DNA of 64,000 nt, taken from positions 994,298 through 1,058,297 of the forward strand of contig CAADRB010000046.1 of the NCBI GenBank assembly GCA_900708905.1, given 5' to 3'. Of the stretch, positions 51,401 to 63,440 are shown one piece after another; position 1 is the first letter of the stretch, and each line of letters starts with the position of its first letter. Both the position numbers and the translations under genes were made by a program. The DNA is from Hymenolepis diminuta (lineage: Eukaryota > Platyhelminthes > Cestoda > Cyclophyllidea > Hymenolepididae). The notes beneath the pieces were generated by a model that saw only the letters and a list, made by a program, of their open reading frames with translations, was not told where the DNA came from and ran no database searches.

Positions 51401-51889
51401 GAAAGTAATATCAAACCGAACTAATTAATGGTAATCAGTAACACGGTTTAATCTGAATTAAATACCATGTTTGGCTATTTGTTCCTATTTTTAAAGTCTT
51501 TGTCAAAATTAAGTCGCTTATACTTTATAAATTATTGATCAACTAGAAGAAACCCTCAACACACTACGAACATTATTAGCAGTGTGAAAACTCGTAAAAG
51601 TTGTTAGCTCTTTTTTCATTTTGTTACTATTTATTATAAGTTCGATATTTCTTAAGAGATAATTAATTAACGGCTTATCATTTTAATCTAACAATCGCAA
51701 TTTGGTCTTTGGAGAAATCGTTGGTTCCCCAACCAAGTTTTATAATCAGCTTACCTTTCAAAATTAATTTTAATACTAAAACCTATAATTTCCTTCTCGA
51801 CTTGTATCTATAATTCAATATTTTAAGCTATCATTTCGATCAGTAGGGTTACCCCAAGGATATAATGAAAATGTGGAAAAATAAGAACC

Positions 51890-52115
51890 TTCATTCTTGA
51901 AAACTAATTCTAGCGGAAGACTTTCTGAATTCCAAGATCCTGAGTGGCAGATTTCTGGCCATAATGTTTTGATGAAAGAACCATCAGCAACTGCTAGTAT
52001 GAAGGGGTGATCTGAAGAAGTTCAGTCAGCAGAAGTAGAAGGAAGTAGGAAATCTCCACTCTGGAATCGATCAAATATGATGGACCGTAGTTTCGATCTT
52101 GAAGGAAAAGGCGAT
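51890..52115 (-). pseudogene. pol: Degenerate gypsy aspartic protease
   Basis: Directly after the gag relic on the minus strand, pieces in shifting frames resemble the start of gypsy pol: RLFLQDRNYGPSYLIDSR, where the family has a DTG active site and here DSR is read. About 35 residues on comes the stretch around HYGQKSATQDLGIQKVF, equivalent to the conserved flap-to-C-terminal part (YG-x2-x-TLDLGL-x2-F). Several frameshifts and stops are present. Homology ends near 51890, so reverse transcriptase is missing and the element is truncated there. The protease would cleave Gag-Pol; this copy is dead. Confidence 0.5.
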
Positions 52116-52126
52116 TACCTAAATGC

Positions 52127-52971
52127 TCAGTAGCAGTTTCCCCCACTACTGCCGGGCTCGCTCATTTCCCGATTGGATATGAAATTGGCAGGGTAATAAA
52201 CAATGGCATGCCAAGGTATTATATCTGCGGTGATACAAACAAATATTGTTTTTTCTGCTTTTACGTCTTCGGGATTTTGAAACATATCTGGATTGTGAAC
52301 GCCTGCGTCCTTTGAATGGCCGACTACGTAGTTAATTTGTCTCTGAGTTTGAGCATCCATTTTTGCTTTCAGTTTTAGCATGCGCTTCTTTCAATCTGCT
52401 GTTGATTCATTTTTGATAGAGGTAGGGTGGGGGGATCTCCTCAGATCTTGGAGATTCGGCATTTTCAATTATACTGTCTGCCATTTCCGCCAGTGATTCT
52501 ACTGGTTCAGTTTTGAGTGTATTTTTCAAGAGAGGCTGTATGCAAGACAGCAGTTTTTATTTAAATATAATAGCTTCCAAAATTCTGTATCAAACTATTC
52601 TTCAGGTGCAAGTAGTTTCATCCTATTATGTAATACAATCAGTTGCAAATCTCCAACGCACTCCTGTTGAAGTAATTTCTGTACTCGTTCGGCTGGGGAT
52701 AGTTGCATATGTTTTAAGGTAATATTTTTAAGATCATCACAGGGATTTAGTTAAGGTTTTTGGGTGATATTTTTGAAGTGAATAATACGAGACGGCGGAA
52801 TAGCTTCGATAAAGACATGGAATTTGTCAATTTGACTCCTTATGTTGTTATTCTTGAAATGGGATTCTAACACCACAAATAGACCTGAGGCATGTTTTGG
52901 TAAAAATTTACGCAGGCTTGCTGAGGTGATCTGACTGAGCTGAAGGGAAGGAGCATGGTTTCCTCAGACAT
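52127..52971 (-). pseudogene. gag: Degenerate gypsy gag
   Basis: The minus strand shows a start-like ATG at 52969-52971 (MSEETM). After a frameshift it reads LFVVLESHFKNNNIRSQIDK, then MQLSPAERVQKLLQQE, then LAEMADSIIE. These match in order the conserved capsid regions of gypsy Gag proteins with an F/W-x-x-E-x-F-x4-I motif, a leucine-rich ERVQKLL block and a late LAE-x-AD-I block. A further 84-codon frame (52127-52381) ends with VYYPANFISN and SSGGN, equivalent to the family's YYH-x-KFG ... GN motif before protease, with its Cys and His lost. Stops and at least two frameshifts break it. Gag builds the particle of the retrotransposon. It lies directly beyond an LTR and leader, as expected for the 5' end of a copy. 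Confidence 0.65.
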
Positions 52972-53090
52972 CGCTTTCCTATTACCTAGAATGGTGGTAT
53001 TCTTAACAGGGTCACTAATTTGTTGGAGGTTACTATTAAAAACTTTCGGCTACGGCTGATGCAAAAAGGCTTTCACAAACAGCAGTCACA

Positions 53091-53481
53091 ACTTTAAATT
53101 TGAAAGCCAAGAGCTGAGAATAAAACAAATTTTATTGAACAATGGCAACAGAAACTCGAGAGAGAGGCAAAATTATCGATGTTCACGAAAGAGATGAGCA
53201 CAAATTACTAATCAACGTTCTCCAGCATGAAACATTTAGAAAACAGTTCAATTGAACTTGAAAACGTGAACATGATTTTCTCTGGTTCAACGCGAGTTAT
53301 CTTAATGTTACTAAAAATATTAGGATATTTTGGAGTGTCCTTCAAGTTTAATTCTTGCATTTAAATAATCAGTTACTTGAATTTATCTAATGTATTTTTG
53401 CCTTCGTTTCATTTTAATTTTATTAACTCCTATGTAAGGATACTGTTATGGCTCTATTTAATCTGCAGAATAGCCGTAAAC
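53091..53481 (-). repeat. Single LTR shared between two gypsy relics
   Basis: It sits between an integrase relic (upstream on the minus strand) and a gag relic (downstream). On the minus strand it starts after a long purine tract at TTTACGGC and includes a poly(A) signal (tttatt on the + strand at 53131-53136). It ends before aaagttgtgactgctg, a possible decayed TGGTGACCCC primer site near 53080-53090. The boundaries come from the position of PPT and primer site, not from a second LTR copy. Confidence 0.45.
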
Positions 53482-53502
53482 TCCCCCTCCCCCCCCCCAC
53501 AC
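53482..53502 (-). other. Polypurine tract
   Basis: The minus strand reads a run of G, then agggggag, directly between the end of the integrase relic and the inferred LTR. This is the expected plus-strand primer position. On the + strand it is the C-rich run at 53484-53502. Confidence 0.5.
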
Positions 53503-53589
53503 TCTTTACTCAGGGTCAACCGCCCTGCTATTTAGCACATTTTTACAAACGTACAATATTTATAGTAATTAGCAATAAATTTGTCATTT

Positions 53590-54420
53590 TAATTTTCTTA
53601 GCGGATAATTTTTATTCAAAACCTCCCTCCAAAAGTTTTTTATCCCTGATTTTGGGTGCTGGTTCCACCTTGAATCTTCTTCTAGGTTTTCCAAAGCGTT
53701 CGAAGCAACAGTTGGCGGGTCTCCAGAGTTTCGAGATTCCATGTATCCAAGTAAGTTTCCATTGAATCTTTTTTTTAATTTGGAGGTTAAGGGTGCGTAT
53801 CGAAAACGGAGACTTTTGAGATGGCTCACCCAGATTTGGATACCAACATGAGACGTCATCTGGCACCTAAAATATAAAGGATAGGGATTTCTTTCATTCT
53901 TTTTCCCCTTCATGATATGAAAATTTGCCTTTTCATATTGTCACCAGTTTGCTCTTTCAAATCATTGAGACTAATCAGAAAGTAAAAGGGAAATTTTTAG
54001 ACCATGACAAAAGTTCTCAATTTGAGTAGAAGAGAAATGGGTGACACTTCTGGGCAAAATAAATTTTGTACGTCATGAGTGCCAAGTACTTATCGGTGGC
54101 TGTTCATAATGGTAACGGGTTTAGCAGGCTTAACGTGTATAACTTCAGGTCACTTTGAATATGAATCCATCAGAATAAGATAAGAGGTTCCCCGGGTAGG
54201 TCCGGCAAAATTGAGATGAAAGAAAGATCAAAGAGCTTTTGTTTGAGAGCACATAAGAGAATTCCGGGGAAAAATGAGTGCAGCCATTTGCTACTTTCCG
54301 TCTGTTTCTTCTGCAATCACATTTTGGTAAGGCACAGATTTTGCAGGATCGACTTCCTCCAGTTCCTTGCACTTATCATCCACCAGTGCTGACAACAACT
54401 GAGTTTGTGTTCAGCTTGGA
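53590..54420 (-). pseudogene. pol: Degenerate gypsy integrase with C-terminal region
   Basis: At about 54120-54215 the minus strand reads HLNFAGPTRGTSYLILMDSY followed by SK, a stop and PEVIH. This is the diagnostic first-catalytic-Asp block of gypsy integrase, with the first Asp read as Asn and the Trp codon of SKWPEV changed to TGA. Upstream, CKICALPKC (within 54145-54372) resembles the CxxC half of the zinc-binding HHCC domain. Downstream, two overlapping frames at 53584-53913 carry fragments like the C-terminal tail, ending in a basic PRRRFKVEP stretch typical of gypsy Pol ends. The middle, with the other acidic residues, is too decayed to read. It is followed by the polypurine tract and LTR, as the 3' end of an element should be. 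Confidence 0.7.
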
Positions 54421-54424
54421 TGCG

Positions 54425-55110
54425 GTTGCACTGATTAATACGTTTAGAAGATTTAATCATGATAGACAATTTAGGAACTTTCGGGGAGGTAAGACTACGG
54501 CAACCTTATTTATGTCTCTTAAGGTGGCATATTTAATTTATATGGTGATCAAGCAGAAACAATTTCAATACTTGTTGTTGCTTAGGCACGGTAGACTCGC
54601 AGACAAATCACACTGGGACGACTTTAGGTGAGGAAGATTCTATAGGGTGCGTGAGATTCATTAATTTCATACTGTCTCTGGCTGACGGGGCAAAAATTAC
54701 AACGGGAAGCACCCTGGGAGGGACAGGTACAACCGGAGATTGAGTTAAACTTTCAGAAGAATTTAGAGAAACAGTGGCAGATAGAACCTTTATTTCTGTG
54801 TATAAGGTCTCAAATATTTTATAAAGTTCTTTCAGAAATTAAAGACTTTAAGTTTTCGGCATTATAAAATCATCAGAGATGATAAATAATGTGTGTTCGC
54901 CATTTGCTTTAACCCTGTTGGCTTCCAAAATAGCTACAAATTTCAGAACTCAATAATACCACGCAATTGCCTTAATGGTAGGCTTTATTTCAAAATTTTG
55001 CAAGGCAACGACCCTTTAATTTAGCATATTTTAACAAATATGCAAAAATTTGTTTCTTACATTATGGATAACCTGCATGCTTATAGATTAAGTCGAAGCC
55101 CATATATATT
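54425..55110. other. Region upstream of the integrase relic
   Basis: Reverse transcriptase and RNase H would be expected here on the minus strand, but I could not recognise them. Around 54990-55060 there is a weak resemblance to 53510-53575. The relic is therefore truncated or too decayed. Confidence 0.35.
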
Positions 55111-55114
55111 AATA

Positions 55115-55390
55115 AGAATATAGCAACAAGAATGTAATTACTTTTTATAGGAGTTTTAAGTTATTAACTCTCTCGTAAAGTGAATAATTCATCCGGTATT
55201 ACTCAATTGTTCCAAAGCTCAATTTACATGATTTGATTCTTCACTTTATTGGTCAGTTCATGTCCACAATATTCGGATCTTGTCGACCAGTTGATTTATT
55301 TGAAGGGTGGACCAAGTCATCTTGATCCATTTGAGAAGTTAAAAGGAGATTGCAAGATATTTTGGGTATAAGAGAGTTAATGAGTTAGTT
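55115..55390 (+). repeat. Dispersed repeat family B, long copy 2
   Basis: Same landmarks as 51160-51400; it has the clearest ending (cttgtcgaccagttgatttatt) and then gcaagatattttgggtataagagagtt. The two copies bracket the gypsy relics in the same orientation. Confidence 0.6.
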
Positions 55391-56278
55391 AATGACAACA
55401 ATGAAAAATAAAACGGTTTTATTCCCATAAATACTGTTTTGGTCGAATTTAAAATACCTGAAATTTTTACGATAAATTCACTTGATTTTTGCCATTTTGA
55501 AGCAAACTTAGAAGTAACTTTATTTCATACTACAAAAAATGCATTATACTCTTAAAAACTGTTTCCCAATAATTCCTACCGTACTACTTGAAAAAAATAT
55601 CTTTTAAAGTACAAGATAACTATCAGTTATTTTCAAAACGATTCACATTTTCTCAAAAGATGACACATTTCTACTGGAGGCGTAACATATCTGCACTTCT
55701 TCAAGAACCGGAAATATTTTACAGATCTGTGTATTCGTTTGCACGTGGGAATATCACGAAAATATTCGGAAAAATGTGGAATATTTAGTTTCGGTATTTT
55801 TGCGTGATTCGCAGGTGTTATGGATGATACACCTGTTTTATGATATGTGTAGTTATTTGAAGACCAATGAACTTAAATAAATAGGACAGTGTTCTAGCCC
55901 AATATCAACTAATCTAATATGTTTCGACTAAATTATGGAATGAGCCTACAAAATGTACTCCTTTTTAATCAATTTTACAGTATAAAAGAGACTTCAAAAT
56001 TACCTTGTCTCAATGTATTTCCTCCCGTATTTTAACGCAGTTGTTTAGAAAGTTCATTTTTAACTGTTATTGTCCTTGAAAATACAAGAAAATTTCCCGA
56101 ATTCTAATCACTGGGAAGCATTTGAAAAGAGAGGATGGCAAACTAGTCTCATAAGTTATGAACGTTGAGTTGGAGGGTCAAGAGAAGCATACAATCAAGT
56201 GTCTTACTCTATTTCAATTCAGCAAGCATTGAGTTATCTATATTCACATGTATGATAAATTTCATCGCACAGTGTATT

Positions 56279-56370
56279 GATGGTCATATTTCATGATATT
56301 CACAGCTTGTTGACCAGTTGGTTTTGTCGTTTTTTGGTCATGCCGCTCAAGAGACCAACAGAGATGTTTT
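56279..56370 (+). repeat. Repeat family B, short copy
   Basis: Contains tttcatgatattcacagctt then gttgaccagttggttt, followed by caacagagatgttttta. It lacks the spacer of about 40 bases found in the long copies. Confidence 0.45.
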
Positions 56371-56379
56371 TAACGTAAC

Positions 56380-57565
56380 GGAAGTCACTAAAGTTTATTG
56401 ACCGTAAAAGTCATATATTTTGTAGAATCACGCCTGAGATATGCATGGCTACGTCGCTTTGAAATTAATATGTTATTGTTACAGGATATGGAGTTACCAG
56501 CTGTAAAAAACACCAGGTTAATGGCTTACGAATCAAGGGTAAAATGGGTAAGAAGGCAGAAGACTCATCGAAGAGTATTAGTAGAAAGTTAGAGAAAGAA
56601 AGTAGGTAGGCGGGTACCGGGGATAAATAGTTGGCCCCAGTCCCGTATATAAGTTTACTATTAAGGACCGTTGTTAGGGGCTGGTTGCATGAGCTGACCG
56701 ATAGGAACAATAGATAAGTGCTGAGACTGTCGGACAGTGTTCCTATATCACCTTAGAGTTGGCAAAGTCAGTGTAAACTGTTAAAAAATGAAGCAGGAAT
56801 TTAGGTAGTGTAATATAATTGAAGTAGCACAGAAGAAAGGATTGTGTTCTGGTTTCAACCGGCATCTTCCTAAGAGTTTGACATCAAGCGGTATGTGGAT
56901 GATGATGATGATATCGAATTTGACCTACTGATTAACGAACTTCAGGTGGATTTGGAAATGGTTTCAGGCTACTTAAAATTAATTAATAAGCACAAAATCA
57001 AATCTTGGTAATAGTAAATCACATTTTATCTCGAAAATAAATTTACCATAGCACACAAAATATATATTCAACGCCTTTGTTAAAACGAGATTGATTCAAA
57101 CGTAATTCCCGAATAACTAAAAGTCTCCTGTTAAAATATTAAACAAATACATTGTACGCGATTGAGTAAAACTGAGACCATATTACTAGTACAAATAAAA
57201 TACATACTTAAGAAAGCGGAAAGTCGGCGTCTAGCGCTCAGTTTTTGCAAAACTCTTTTTCAAATATAAATGAGAGAGTTGCAGATGCACGAAAGGAGAA
57301 ATAAGCTCAAATATAAAAAAACTATTATGGGAGAAAACTTGACTCTAACTCTTATAAAATTGATGGATTGATTATAGTTTCAGCCAGATTTACCGTCATA
57401 ATATCGAGGGCAGTGTATTGTAGGGAGGGTAGTCTAAAAAGAACTTTATTCGGACACATCATATGAACGAGCCAAGTAAATGTGAAATGATACAAAATTT
57501 ATGAAATATTTGAAGGATAGAAACAGAGAGCAAAAAGTATAAAGATAACAAGGGGTGAGAGGAGG
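56380..57565. other. Intergenic DNA with a (GAT)n run
   Basis: A (GAT)n microsatellite lies at about 56897-56912. A 64-codon frame at 56398-56592 has no motif. Nothing else is supported. Confidence 0.5.
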
Positions 57566-57569
57566 CGGT

Positions 57570-57760
57570 CATGCAGCTTCATGTATACAACTACTCAGAG
57601 CGATAGGGACTGACAGTTGTAATCGAGGACCTAGTCAATGGCTACACTGAGCCCCCATTTTGATTTCCTTCATTGTCCAACTCTGCGTACAGGCATGTGC
57701 TTCAGTTTAGATCAGCACAGTTGCGAGCCTACTTTTAACTTTCTTGAGGCTTAGAGTATG
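57570..57760. repeat. Dispersed repeat family C, copy 2
   Basis: Aligns with 7015-7215; see that entry for the shared landmarks. Confidence 0.55.
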
Positions 57761-57764
57761 TTCA

Positions 57765-60700
57765 CATACCGATTAGACCAGTGACTAATTTGAAGACCCC
57801 TCGTGGGGTGTGAATTGTTCGTTCCGAAACAGAGGAAAATTCTGCGGTACTGAGCCATATCTGTTGGTGTACTATCATTTACCTATTTGTAATTCTTAGG
57901 CAATGATTAATGTTCAAAAGGGACTTCAATATTTTGACAGAAAATATCTACTAATATCAAAAATATTTGCCGACCTTTAGATAGTTCTAATTAAGGAAAT
58001 TGGCAGCTAAATTCATGTTTTTTGTACTATCACACTTCCAGTATGGTTTTTCTGCATCCGCAGTCGCTATTTTTGTAAATTCCATTCTTTTGGCACTTGT
58101 AGATAATTTGATTTGAGTAGTTTGATTCGTTTACAGTACTTTGCTTTAAAGTGCACAAGAAAAGTATTTAATACATTTTAGAGTTATTGTTAATTGTGAA
58201 TATCAACACATTATATCAAAACCCATATTTAAAAATGATTTAATACTAAGATGGAAAAATGTGTTTTCTATGCAGCACCTTAATTTGACAGTAATTGAAT
58301 TTTAAATAAATCAAGTTTTTAATTGCAAATTTTAATTTTTACTTTTATTTGTCTCGATTATAAGAGCAAATCAAGTTGCATTATTAAAAAATTATTTTTT
58401 TGCTCTCGAGAATCCAGTTTAGGCACTTTGTTTCAACTACGTCGAAAATGATCCGTTAGTGAAAGAGTATTTTACCATAAAATTAGTAATTAGACTTGAT
58501 TACTTAATAAATGCACAAAATATTTATCCCATATTATTATCTTATTAATTATCTTGGAAGTTTTTTTGTATTACATGTATCAATTTTGAAAGATTCAAAT
58601 TTAAAGTCAAAAATAAATTTTGAAACTAATGACTTTGAAAAAATAAGTAAATATTAGGCTTCGGTATATCAAACCAAAAGAAGAAAGGATCCGTAATGCT
58701 TATCCGTATTTAAAATAGATTTATTAAAGAGAACTAACTGACCTCATATGTAAAATTAAAGTTGAATCTTACTTCTACCCCGTCTTCCGAATGAAACCTT
58801 GTGTACTTTCTTTCCTCCGTAATTTTAATGAAAGGATAAGGGTCACGTTTTAAAGTCATACGATTTAATGCCACTCTCCTTGTCCTTAGAAAGAAGAAAA
58901 GATGTAACCATCCTCTCATATGCAAATTATTTCAATTTATGATTTCATATTTACATCCGGTTCTCATTTATTTTAAGTATTCTTTGCTTATGTACAGAAA
59001 GCCAATTTTAAGAGATGATTAAACAATAAAGCTACCATTCAAAGAGTATTCCTATAAAACGATGTAGATGCAACAAAATATTTATTTTATTGTGAGACGA
59101 TTATATCAATGTGAAAGAAATTTTCATCTTGGTAAAATGAAATCTCTAGTTCAAAATCATTTAATTCTTAAGTTGAATTTAAAAAAGGAGGTAAAATCGA
59201 TTGTTTGAATTAGATAGAATAAGATGTAATCGATTTCAAACACGATCTAATTAAACTTATACAAAATAGGGAATAAGACTTTTGTTACACATAAAGGAAT
59301 GTGCTTCGGGCAGACGTGGTAAATGAGAAGCCCAACAATTTTATCCAGTGGAAAAAAATATATCGTTTTCAGATGGAATGATCATGAAATTAACGATTGT
59401 AATATGCGGGTCCTGAACTATCTGGTTTTTAATTCCCATGTAAAAATGAATTATAACCTGCTCGAATAAAGGTGGGCGACATTTATATTTGGTATAATCT
59501 ACTCAGTGGAGATAACTCAACCGCTGATAACGGGAATAATTCGACCTCAGATTACCTTATTTATTACAGGTATTTATTATTACCCTTAAATAGTACCTCA
59601 TTTTAATTATTAACCATTACCTCTTTCACATCTCTTTTAAATCAATATTTCCATATATTGACTTTTAAGTCATAAGTGATCATTTTTCATTGGGTGTCTA
59701 TCCCATATGCAGTTATTACTTCACTGGCGTTAGTATTCAAGTGATTTTATTAAAATTTTAAACATATTTCACAATTCTGATTTCTAATCAAGAAAATAAT
59801 GAATAATATCTTACTGTCTTATACTCCATACGGCCAGAGCTGGCATTCTGATTCAAAAATGAGAAAATTTATTAGCCTGGCATTGCTAGGTCCATATTAT
59901 ATCGAAACGGATGTAAGTCACACACTTTTAAGTTGTAAATTGTAGAGAGCTTTGGACGGCAATTAAAAAAGCTGGTTGTACCGAAGTATCAGAACAAGAA
60001 GAAGAAAAGCACAAGCAGGTTGCTAAATTTAGCGATAAGCTTTTTGGTTCGATTAACTAAGCAACAGCTTAGTTTAGATTATTTTCATATTATTTGATGT
60101 ATATAATAGAAAGTAGAAGGAAAATTGATTCACATTAACCCTTTGGGATTTAACTGTAACTTTAAACAAGTTTCCATTCATTAACGGAACGAGATGTAAA
60201 AATGTAAAGTAACATATCAGCACTTTATCATTTCTGCAGGTTGTGCCGAATTTGCCTTGAACTCTATGGTAACACACAGATCGAGTTATAGGCGTAAACT
60301 TTAATAATAAAAGAACAGTTAACAAAACATCATATTTATCTTATATGAACCCTAGAATGGTCATAAACTCTTTAAAAGTCATTATCCTCCTTCCTTATGA
60401 GTGTTTTTGTACTTCATTCAATTTTGCTCAACTTTATTAAAATTGATTTACGCTTTCTTAACTGCAGCTAAACAAATAGAATGGGGTAATATATGTTAAT
60501 ATTGCTATCCATAGCAAAACAAAAAAATATTAAAGTATTGAATCATGAAGAATATCTAAACGGAAAGAGATGATAGAAGAAATTTGAGCAATTACAGAAA
60601 GTTTTGGGATTAAGCGAGAATCAAAACTTTATTGCCTCTGAAGTTGTCAGGCTGTCTGCATTTTAATTTCCTTTTATAATATTTTTAATGGTTTCTTTTC

Positions 60701-61100
60701 ATAGCTTCATTGAAATTCTGGTGTCATGTTTCCAAATGATTTCGTAACTATCCCTTTTACAAATACCCCCTATAACAGCCATCTACTGGGCAAGAAATTT
60801 TATCAGTTTCTGGTATGTCTGTTCCCCAGTGTCTTCTCATTTCACCCGAATTCGCAGAGTTGACAACACTAATCGTCTGTGGAGATTATTTCTTTTTTTC
60901 CTCAACTTTTTTTTGCGGTTTGTGTTCTAGTAAGCTCGAGAAAGATTTCTTATTAGGATTCCTCATCCAACCTACACCATTCTTCTCGTCGGACATCTGT
61001 TTCACATTTAAACTGAGCAGCCTAAATCAGTTCTTCCTATGAAGAAATTTAATTTATCTAAATTTTAATAATTGAGAAATCAATAAAAGTTTAGCGATTG
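57765..61100. other. AT-rich intergenic DNA, no supported gene
   Basis: Long A/T runs and short frames only. No repeat or RNA gene was recognised. Confidence 0.55.
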
Positions 61101-61107
61101 TATCACC

Positions 61108-61790
61108 TATTTAATGTCTACTTGCCAGTAGGTTGGACCTATGTTCCTGTAACTCTGCGTCTAGGTTTTTCGGAGGCACTTTTCTGCTAACACTTAAACA
61201 TTGATTTACTGTTTGCTGCATAGGCTCAACATCATCCTCCGAGGTGCATTCACACCAACCTTCATCAAACTTGCAATAAACATTAGTTGACAAACCGTAA
61301 GGAATGTCCGTTAAGTGCTTTCGTTCGACCTTTCAATCTTAAGACTGGATTGAGCATTGTTATTTTTCTGGGTTTCATGATTTTAAGTCTTTGAGCGACA
61401 TCAGTTATGACTTAAGCATTCAGAGGAGACCCAAGATATGTATAGGAAATCACACGATAAATCCTGCGTTCATCTAACTGAAGGTTTAATTGTTCAGATA
61501 TGAATCCACGCGTATCCTAACTTTTTTTCCATATGCCATTTTTATGGCAATTTGTGTATTATTAATGTACATCTACGTAAAAATTTTTAGCATGACTAGT
61601 CAAATTAGTAATAAAACACAAGTCCTCTGCTTATTCTAAATGTCTCAGTGTCAGAACTCAAGAATCTGACTTTCAAATCCTGCAAGTCGCATAAACTTCC
61701 TCTAATATAAGGTAAACTACTGAGTTAAAGAGCGCGAGACCATCTTTGGATCCTTGTCTGGCGACCCTCTGCATAGAAAATATTCTACTT
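61108..61790 (-). pseudogene. Degenerate LINE (non-LTR) reverse transcriptase, C-terminal part
   Basis: Reading the minus strand from 61790 down, blocks appear in the order known from LINE reverse transcriptases. ARQGSKDGLALFNSVVYLIL (RQGS at 61748-61759) is equivalent to the RQG-x-LSP-x-LFN block. TYLGSPLN (YLGS at 61427-61438) is the conserved YLGS before the thumb, followed by VAQRLKIM. Last comes the frame at 61111-61293 with TVNQCL, like the FVN-x-CLR block after the thumb. The YADD catalytic box expected between the first two blocks cannot be read, and several stops and frameshifts occur. The enzyme copies LINE RNA into chromosomal DNA at the target; this fragment is dead and lacks its endonuclease and 5' part. 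Clade is not resolved. Confidence 0.65.
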
Positions 61791-62264
61791 GATTCTCTTT
61801 TTACACTTGTAAATTCATATGAAATGCAAATATAAGTTCACAATAACATAGAAATAATTAGTTCAGGTAAAATTGTAATTAGTAAATTTTTAATTCTTGG
61901 AGAAAAATTGAGAAGGAGAAAATAGAATGATCGTCTTTATCTTATTAATTGATTATTTAATAAATTAATAAGGCATTAGAAATGTAAGATATGCAAACAA
62001 TCAAATATTCCTGGTAAATTGGTTTGAGTTTTTAAACCTCTCTCCCACTTACCCTAGTTAGTCGGAACTGATGTAATATCAAAAGGCATAAAATCATCAG
62101 GTTCCATAAAGTCTAGTCGTAGCCTGTCACTCAAGTCCCATCAAAAATGCTACTAGAATTGCATCGAAAACAAATCCGTTACTCCTCTCAGGAAATAGGA
62201 AAAGCACTCATAGCAGTGTTCAATCTGATGTTATAGCTAATGTATCGATAAATGAAAATAGATC

Positions 62265-62276
62265 TCCCCCCCCCCT
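62265..62276. repeat. Poly-C tract
   Basis: Eleven to twelve consecutive C, unusual in this AT-rich context. A similar tract occurs at 63430-63440 and in the polypurine region near 53488-53500. Confidence 0.9.
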
Positions 62277-63429
62277 CCATTTTACACAGTTTTAATAATT
62301 AGAAAATAAATGCTTACATGACTTGAATATTTTATTATCATATATAAAATTATTTTATTTCCAAATTTTTTATATTATTTTTGAATTAATTAAGAAAATA
62401 TAGCAAATTATTTAGATTGTAAAGATTTCATAAAAATTATCGAAAAAGTTTGTTGAATAAGATCGAAAATAATTATCTGGAATGAATTAATTTTTATGTA
62501 ACATTCTTGTTATTTCGCATGACAGGGCAAGATATTTTTACACAATTTAATCATCAAAATGCATCTGAGTGAGGGGAATAACAACCAAGTCCAGTAAGGT
62601 TTGAAACGGAGAGGGCATTAAATATAAGGAGATAATGAAATCAAAGGTCCATTTTACTCTAAATAAAAGAATAAAGTTGTCCGAATGTTCGAGAAAGGAT
62701 ACTTTATATTGCGACTTAGTTATGTTCAATCTTCATCATTTTATCTAACAGACCCCTAGATTCATCGGTTTGATTATGTCCATTATTTTCCGAACTCGAT
62801 TAATTTATTTCCGTGATTAATTTGCATCTCCTTACAGCCAAGGGCATGTTGGAGTGACTGGCAATGATAAATTTAAAACGCTATATATTGATTAAATCGA
62901 ACATGAGAATGAAAAAAACAAACCCTGTCTTTTCCCGAGCTACCCGCGATCACCACAATGATCACTAAAAAATACGTCTCTAAACTGTAAACCGTTTAGC
63001 TTCTGGTCTTCCTTCTAAGCTTGGGAACACGAGGATAAAAATGCATTTTTGAAACCAATAGTAAAGGGGCTGATCACTCGAGCCCTGTCGGAATTTTTAA
63101 AACTATGGAATATGAGTTGAATCGCTGGAAATAACGACCAATCTACAAAGGAATGTCTGGCTTGTTAGGATTGTTATGTTAATTGTTTTTTTCATGAATA
63201 CAAGGAAGCACTCCATTTAACCTTCTATAAAGCATATATCATTTGTATTTCTGTATACTTCACCTACAGATCTCCTTAATGCCTCAAGTTATCATCACAC
63301 AATTAAGTCCAAAATTCACTTATCCTAGCGCTAAAATGGCGATGAATAACAAGATAAATGTATGGTCAGATTATTAAATAGATCGTCAACCCCGATTCCG
63401 AAATATTCAATGAATTATGACCCTTTGAT

Positions 63430-63440
63430 ACCCCCCCCCC
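63430..63440. repeat. Poly-C tract
   Basis: About eleven consecutive C followed by agcat; flanked by pyrimidine-rich ccctttgata and ccctttcccct words. Confidence 0.9.

Noticed and set aside
53584..53913. 109-codon minus frame as an independent gene
   Set aside because: Position and basic C-terminal fragments fit the tail of the gypsy integrase relic.
54960..55060. Second LTR edge matching 53440-53575
   Set aside because: Resemblance is weak and patchy and the expected LTR body next to it does not align by eye.
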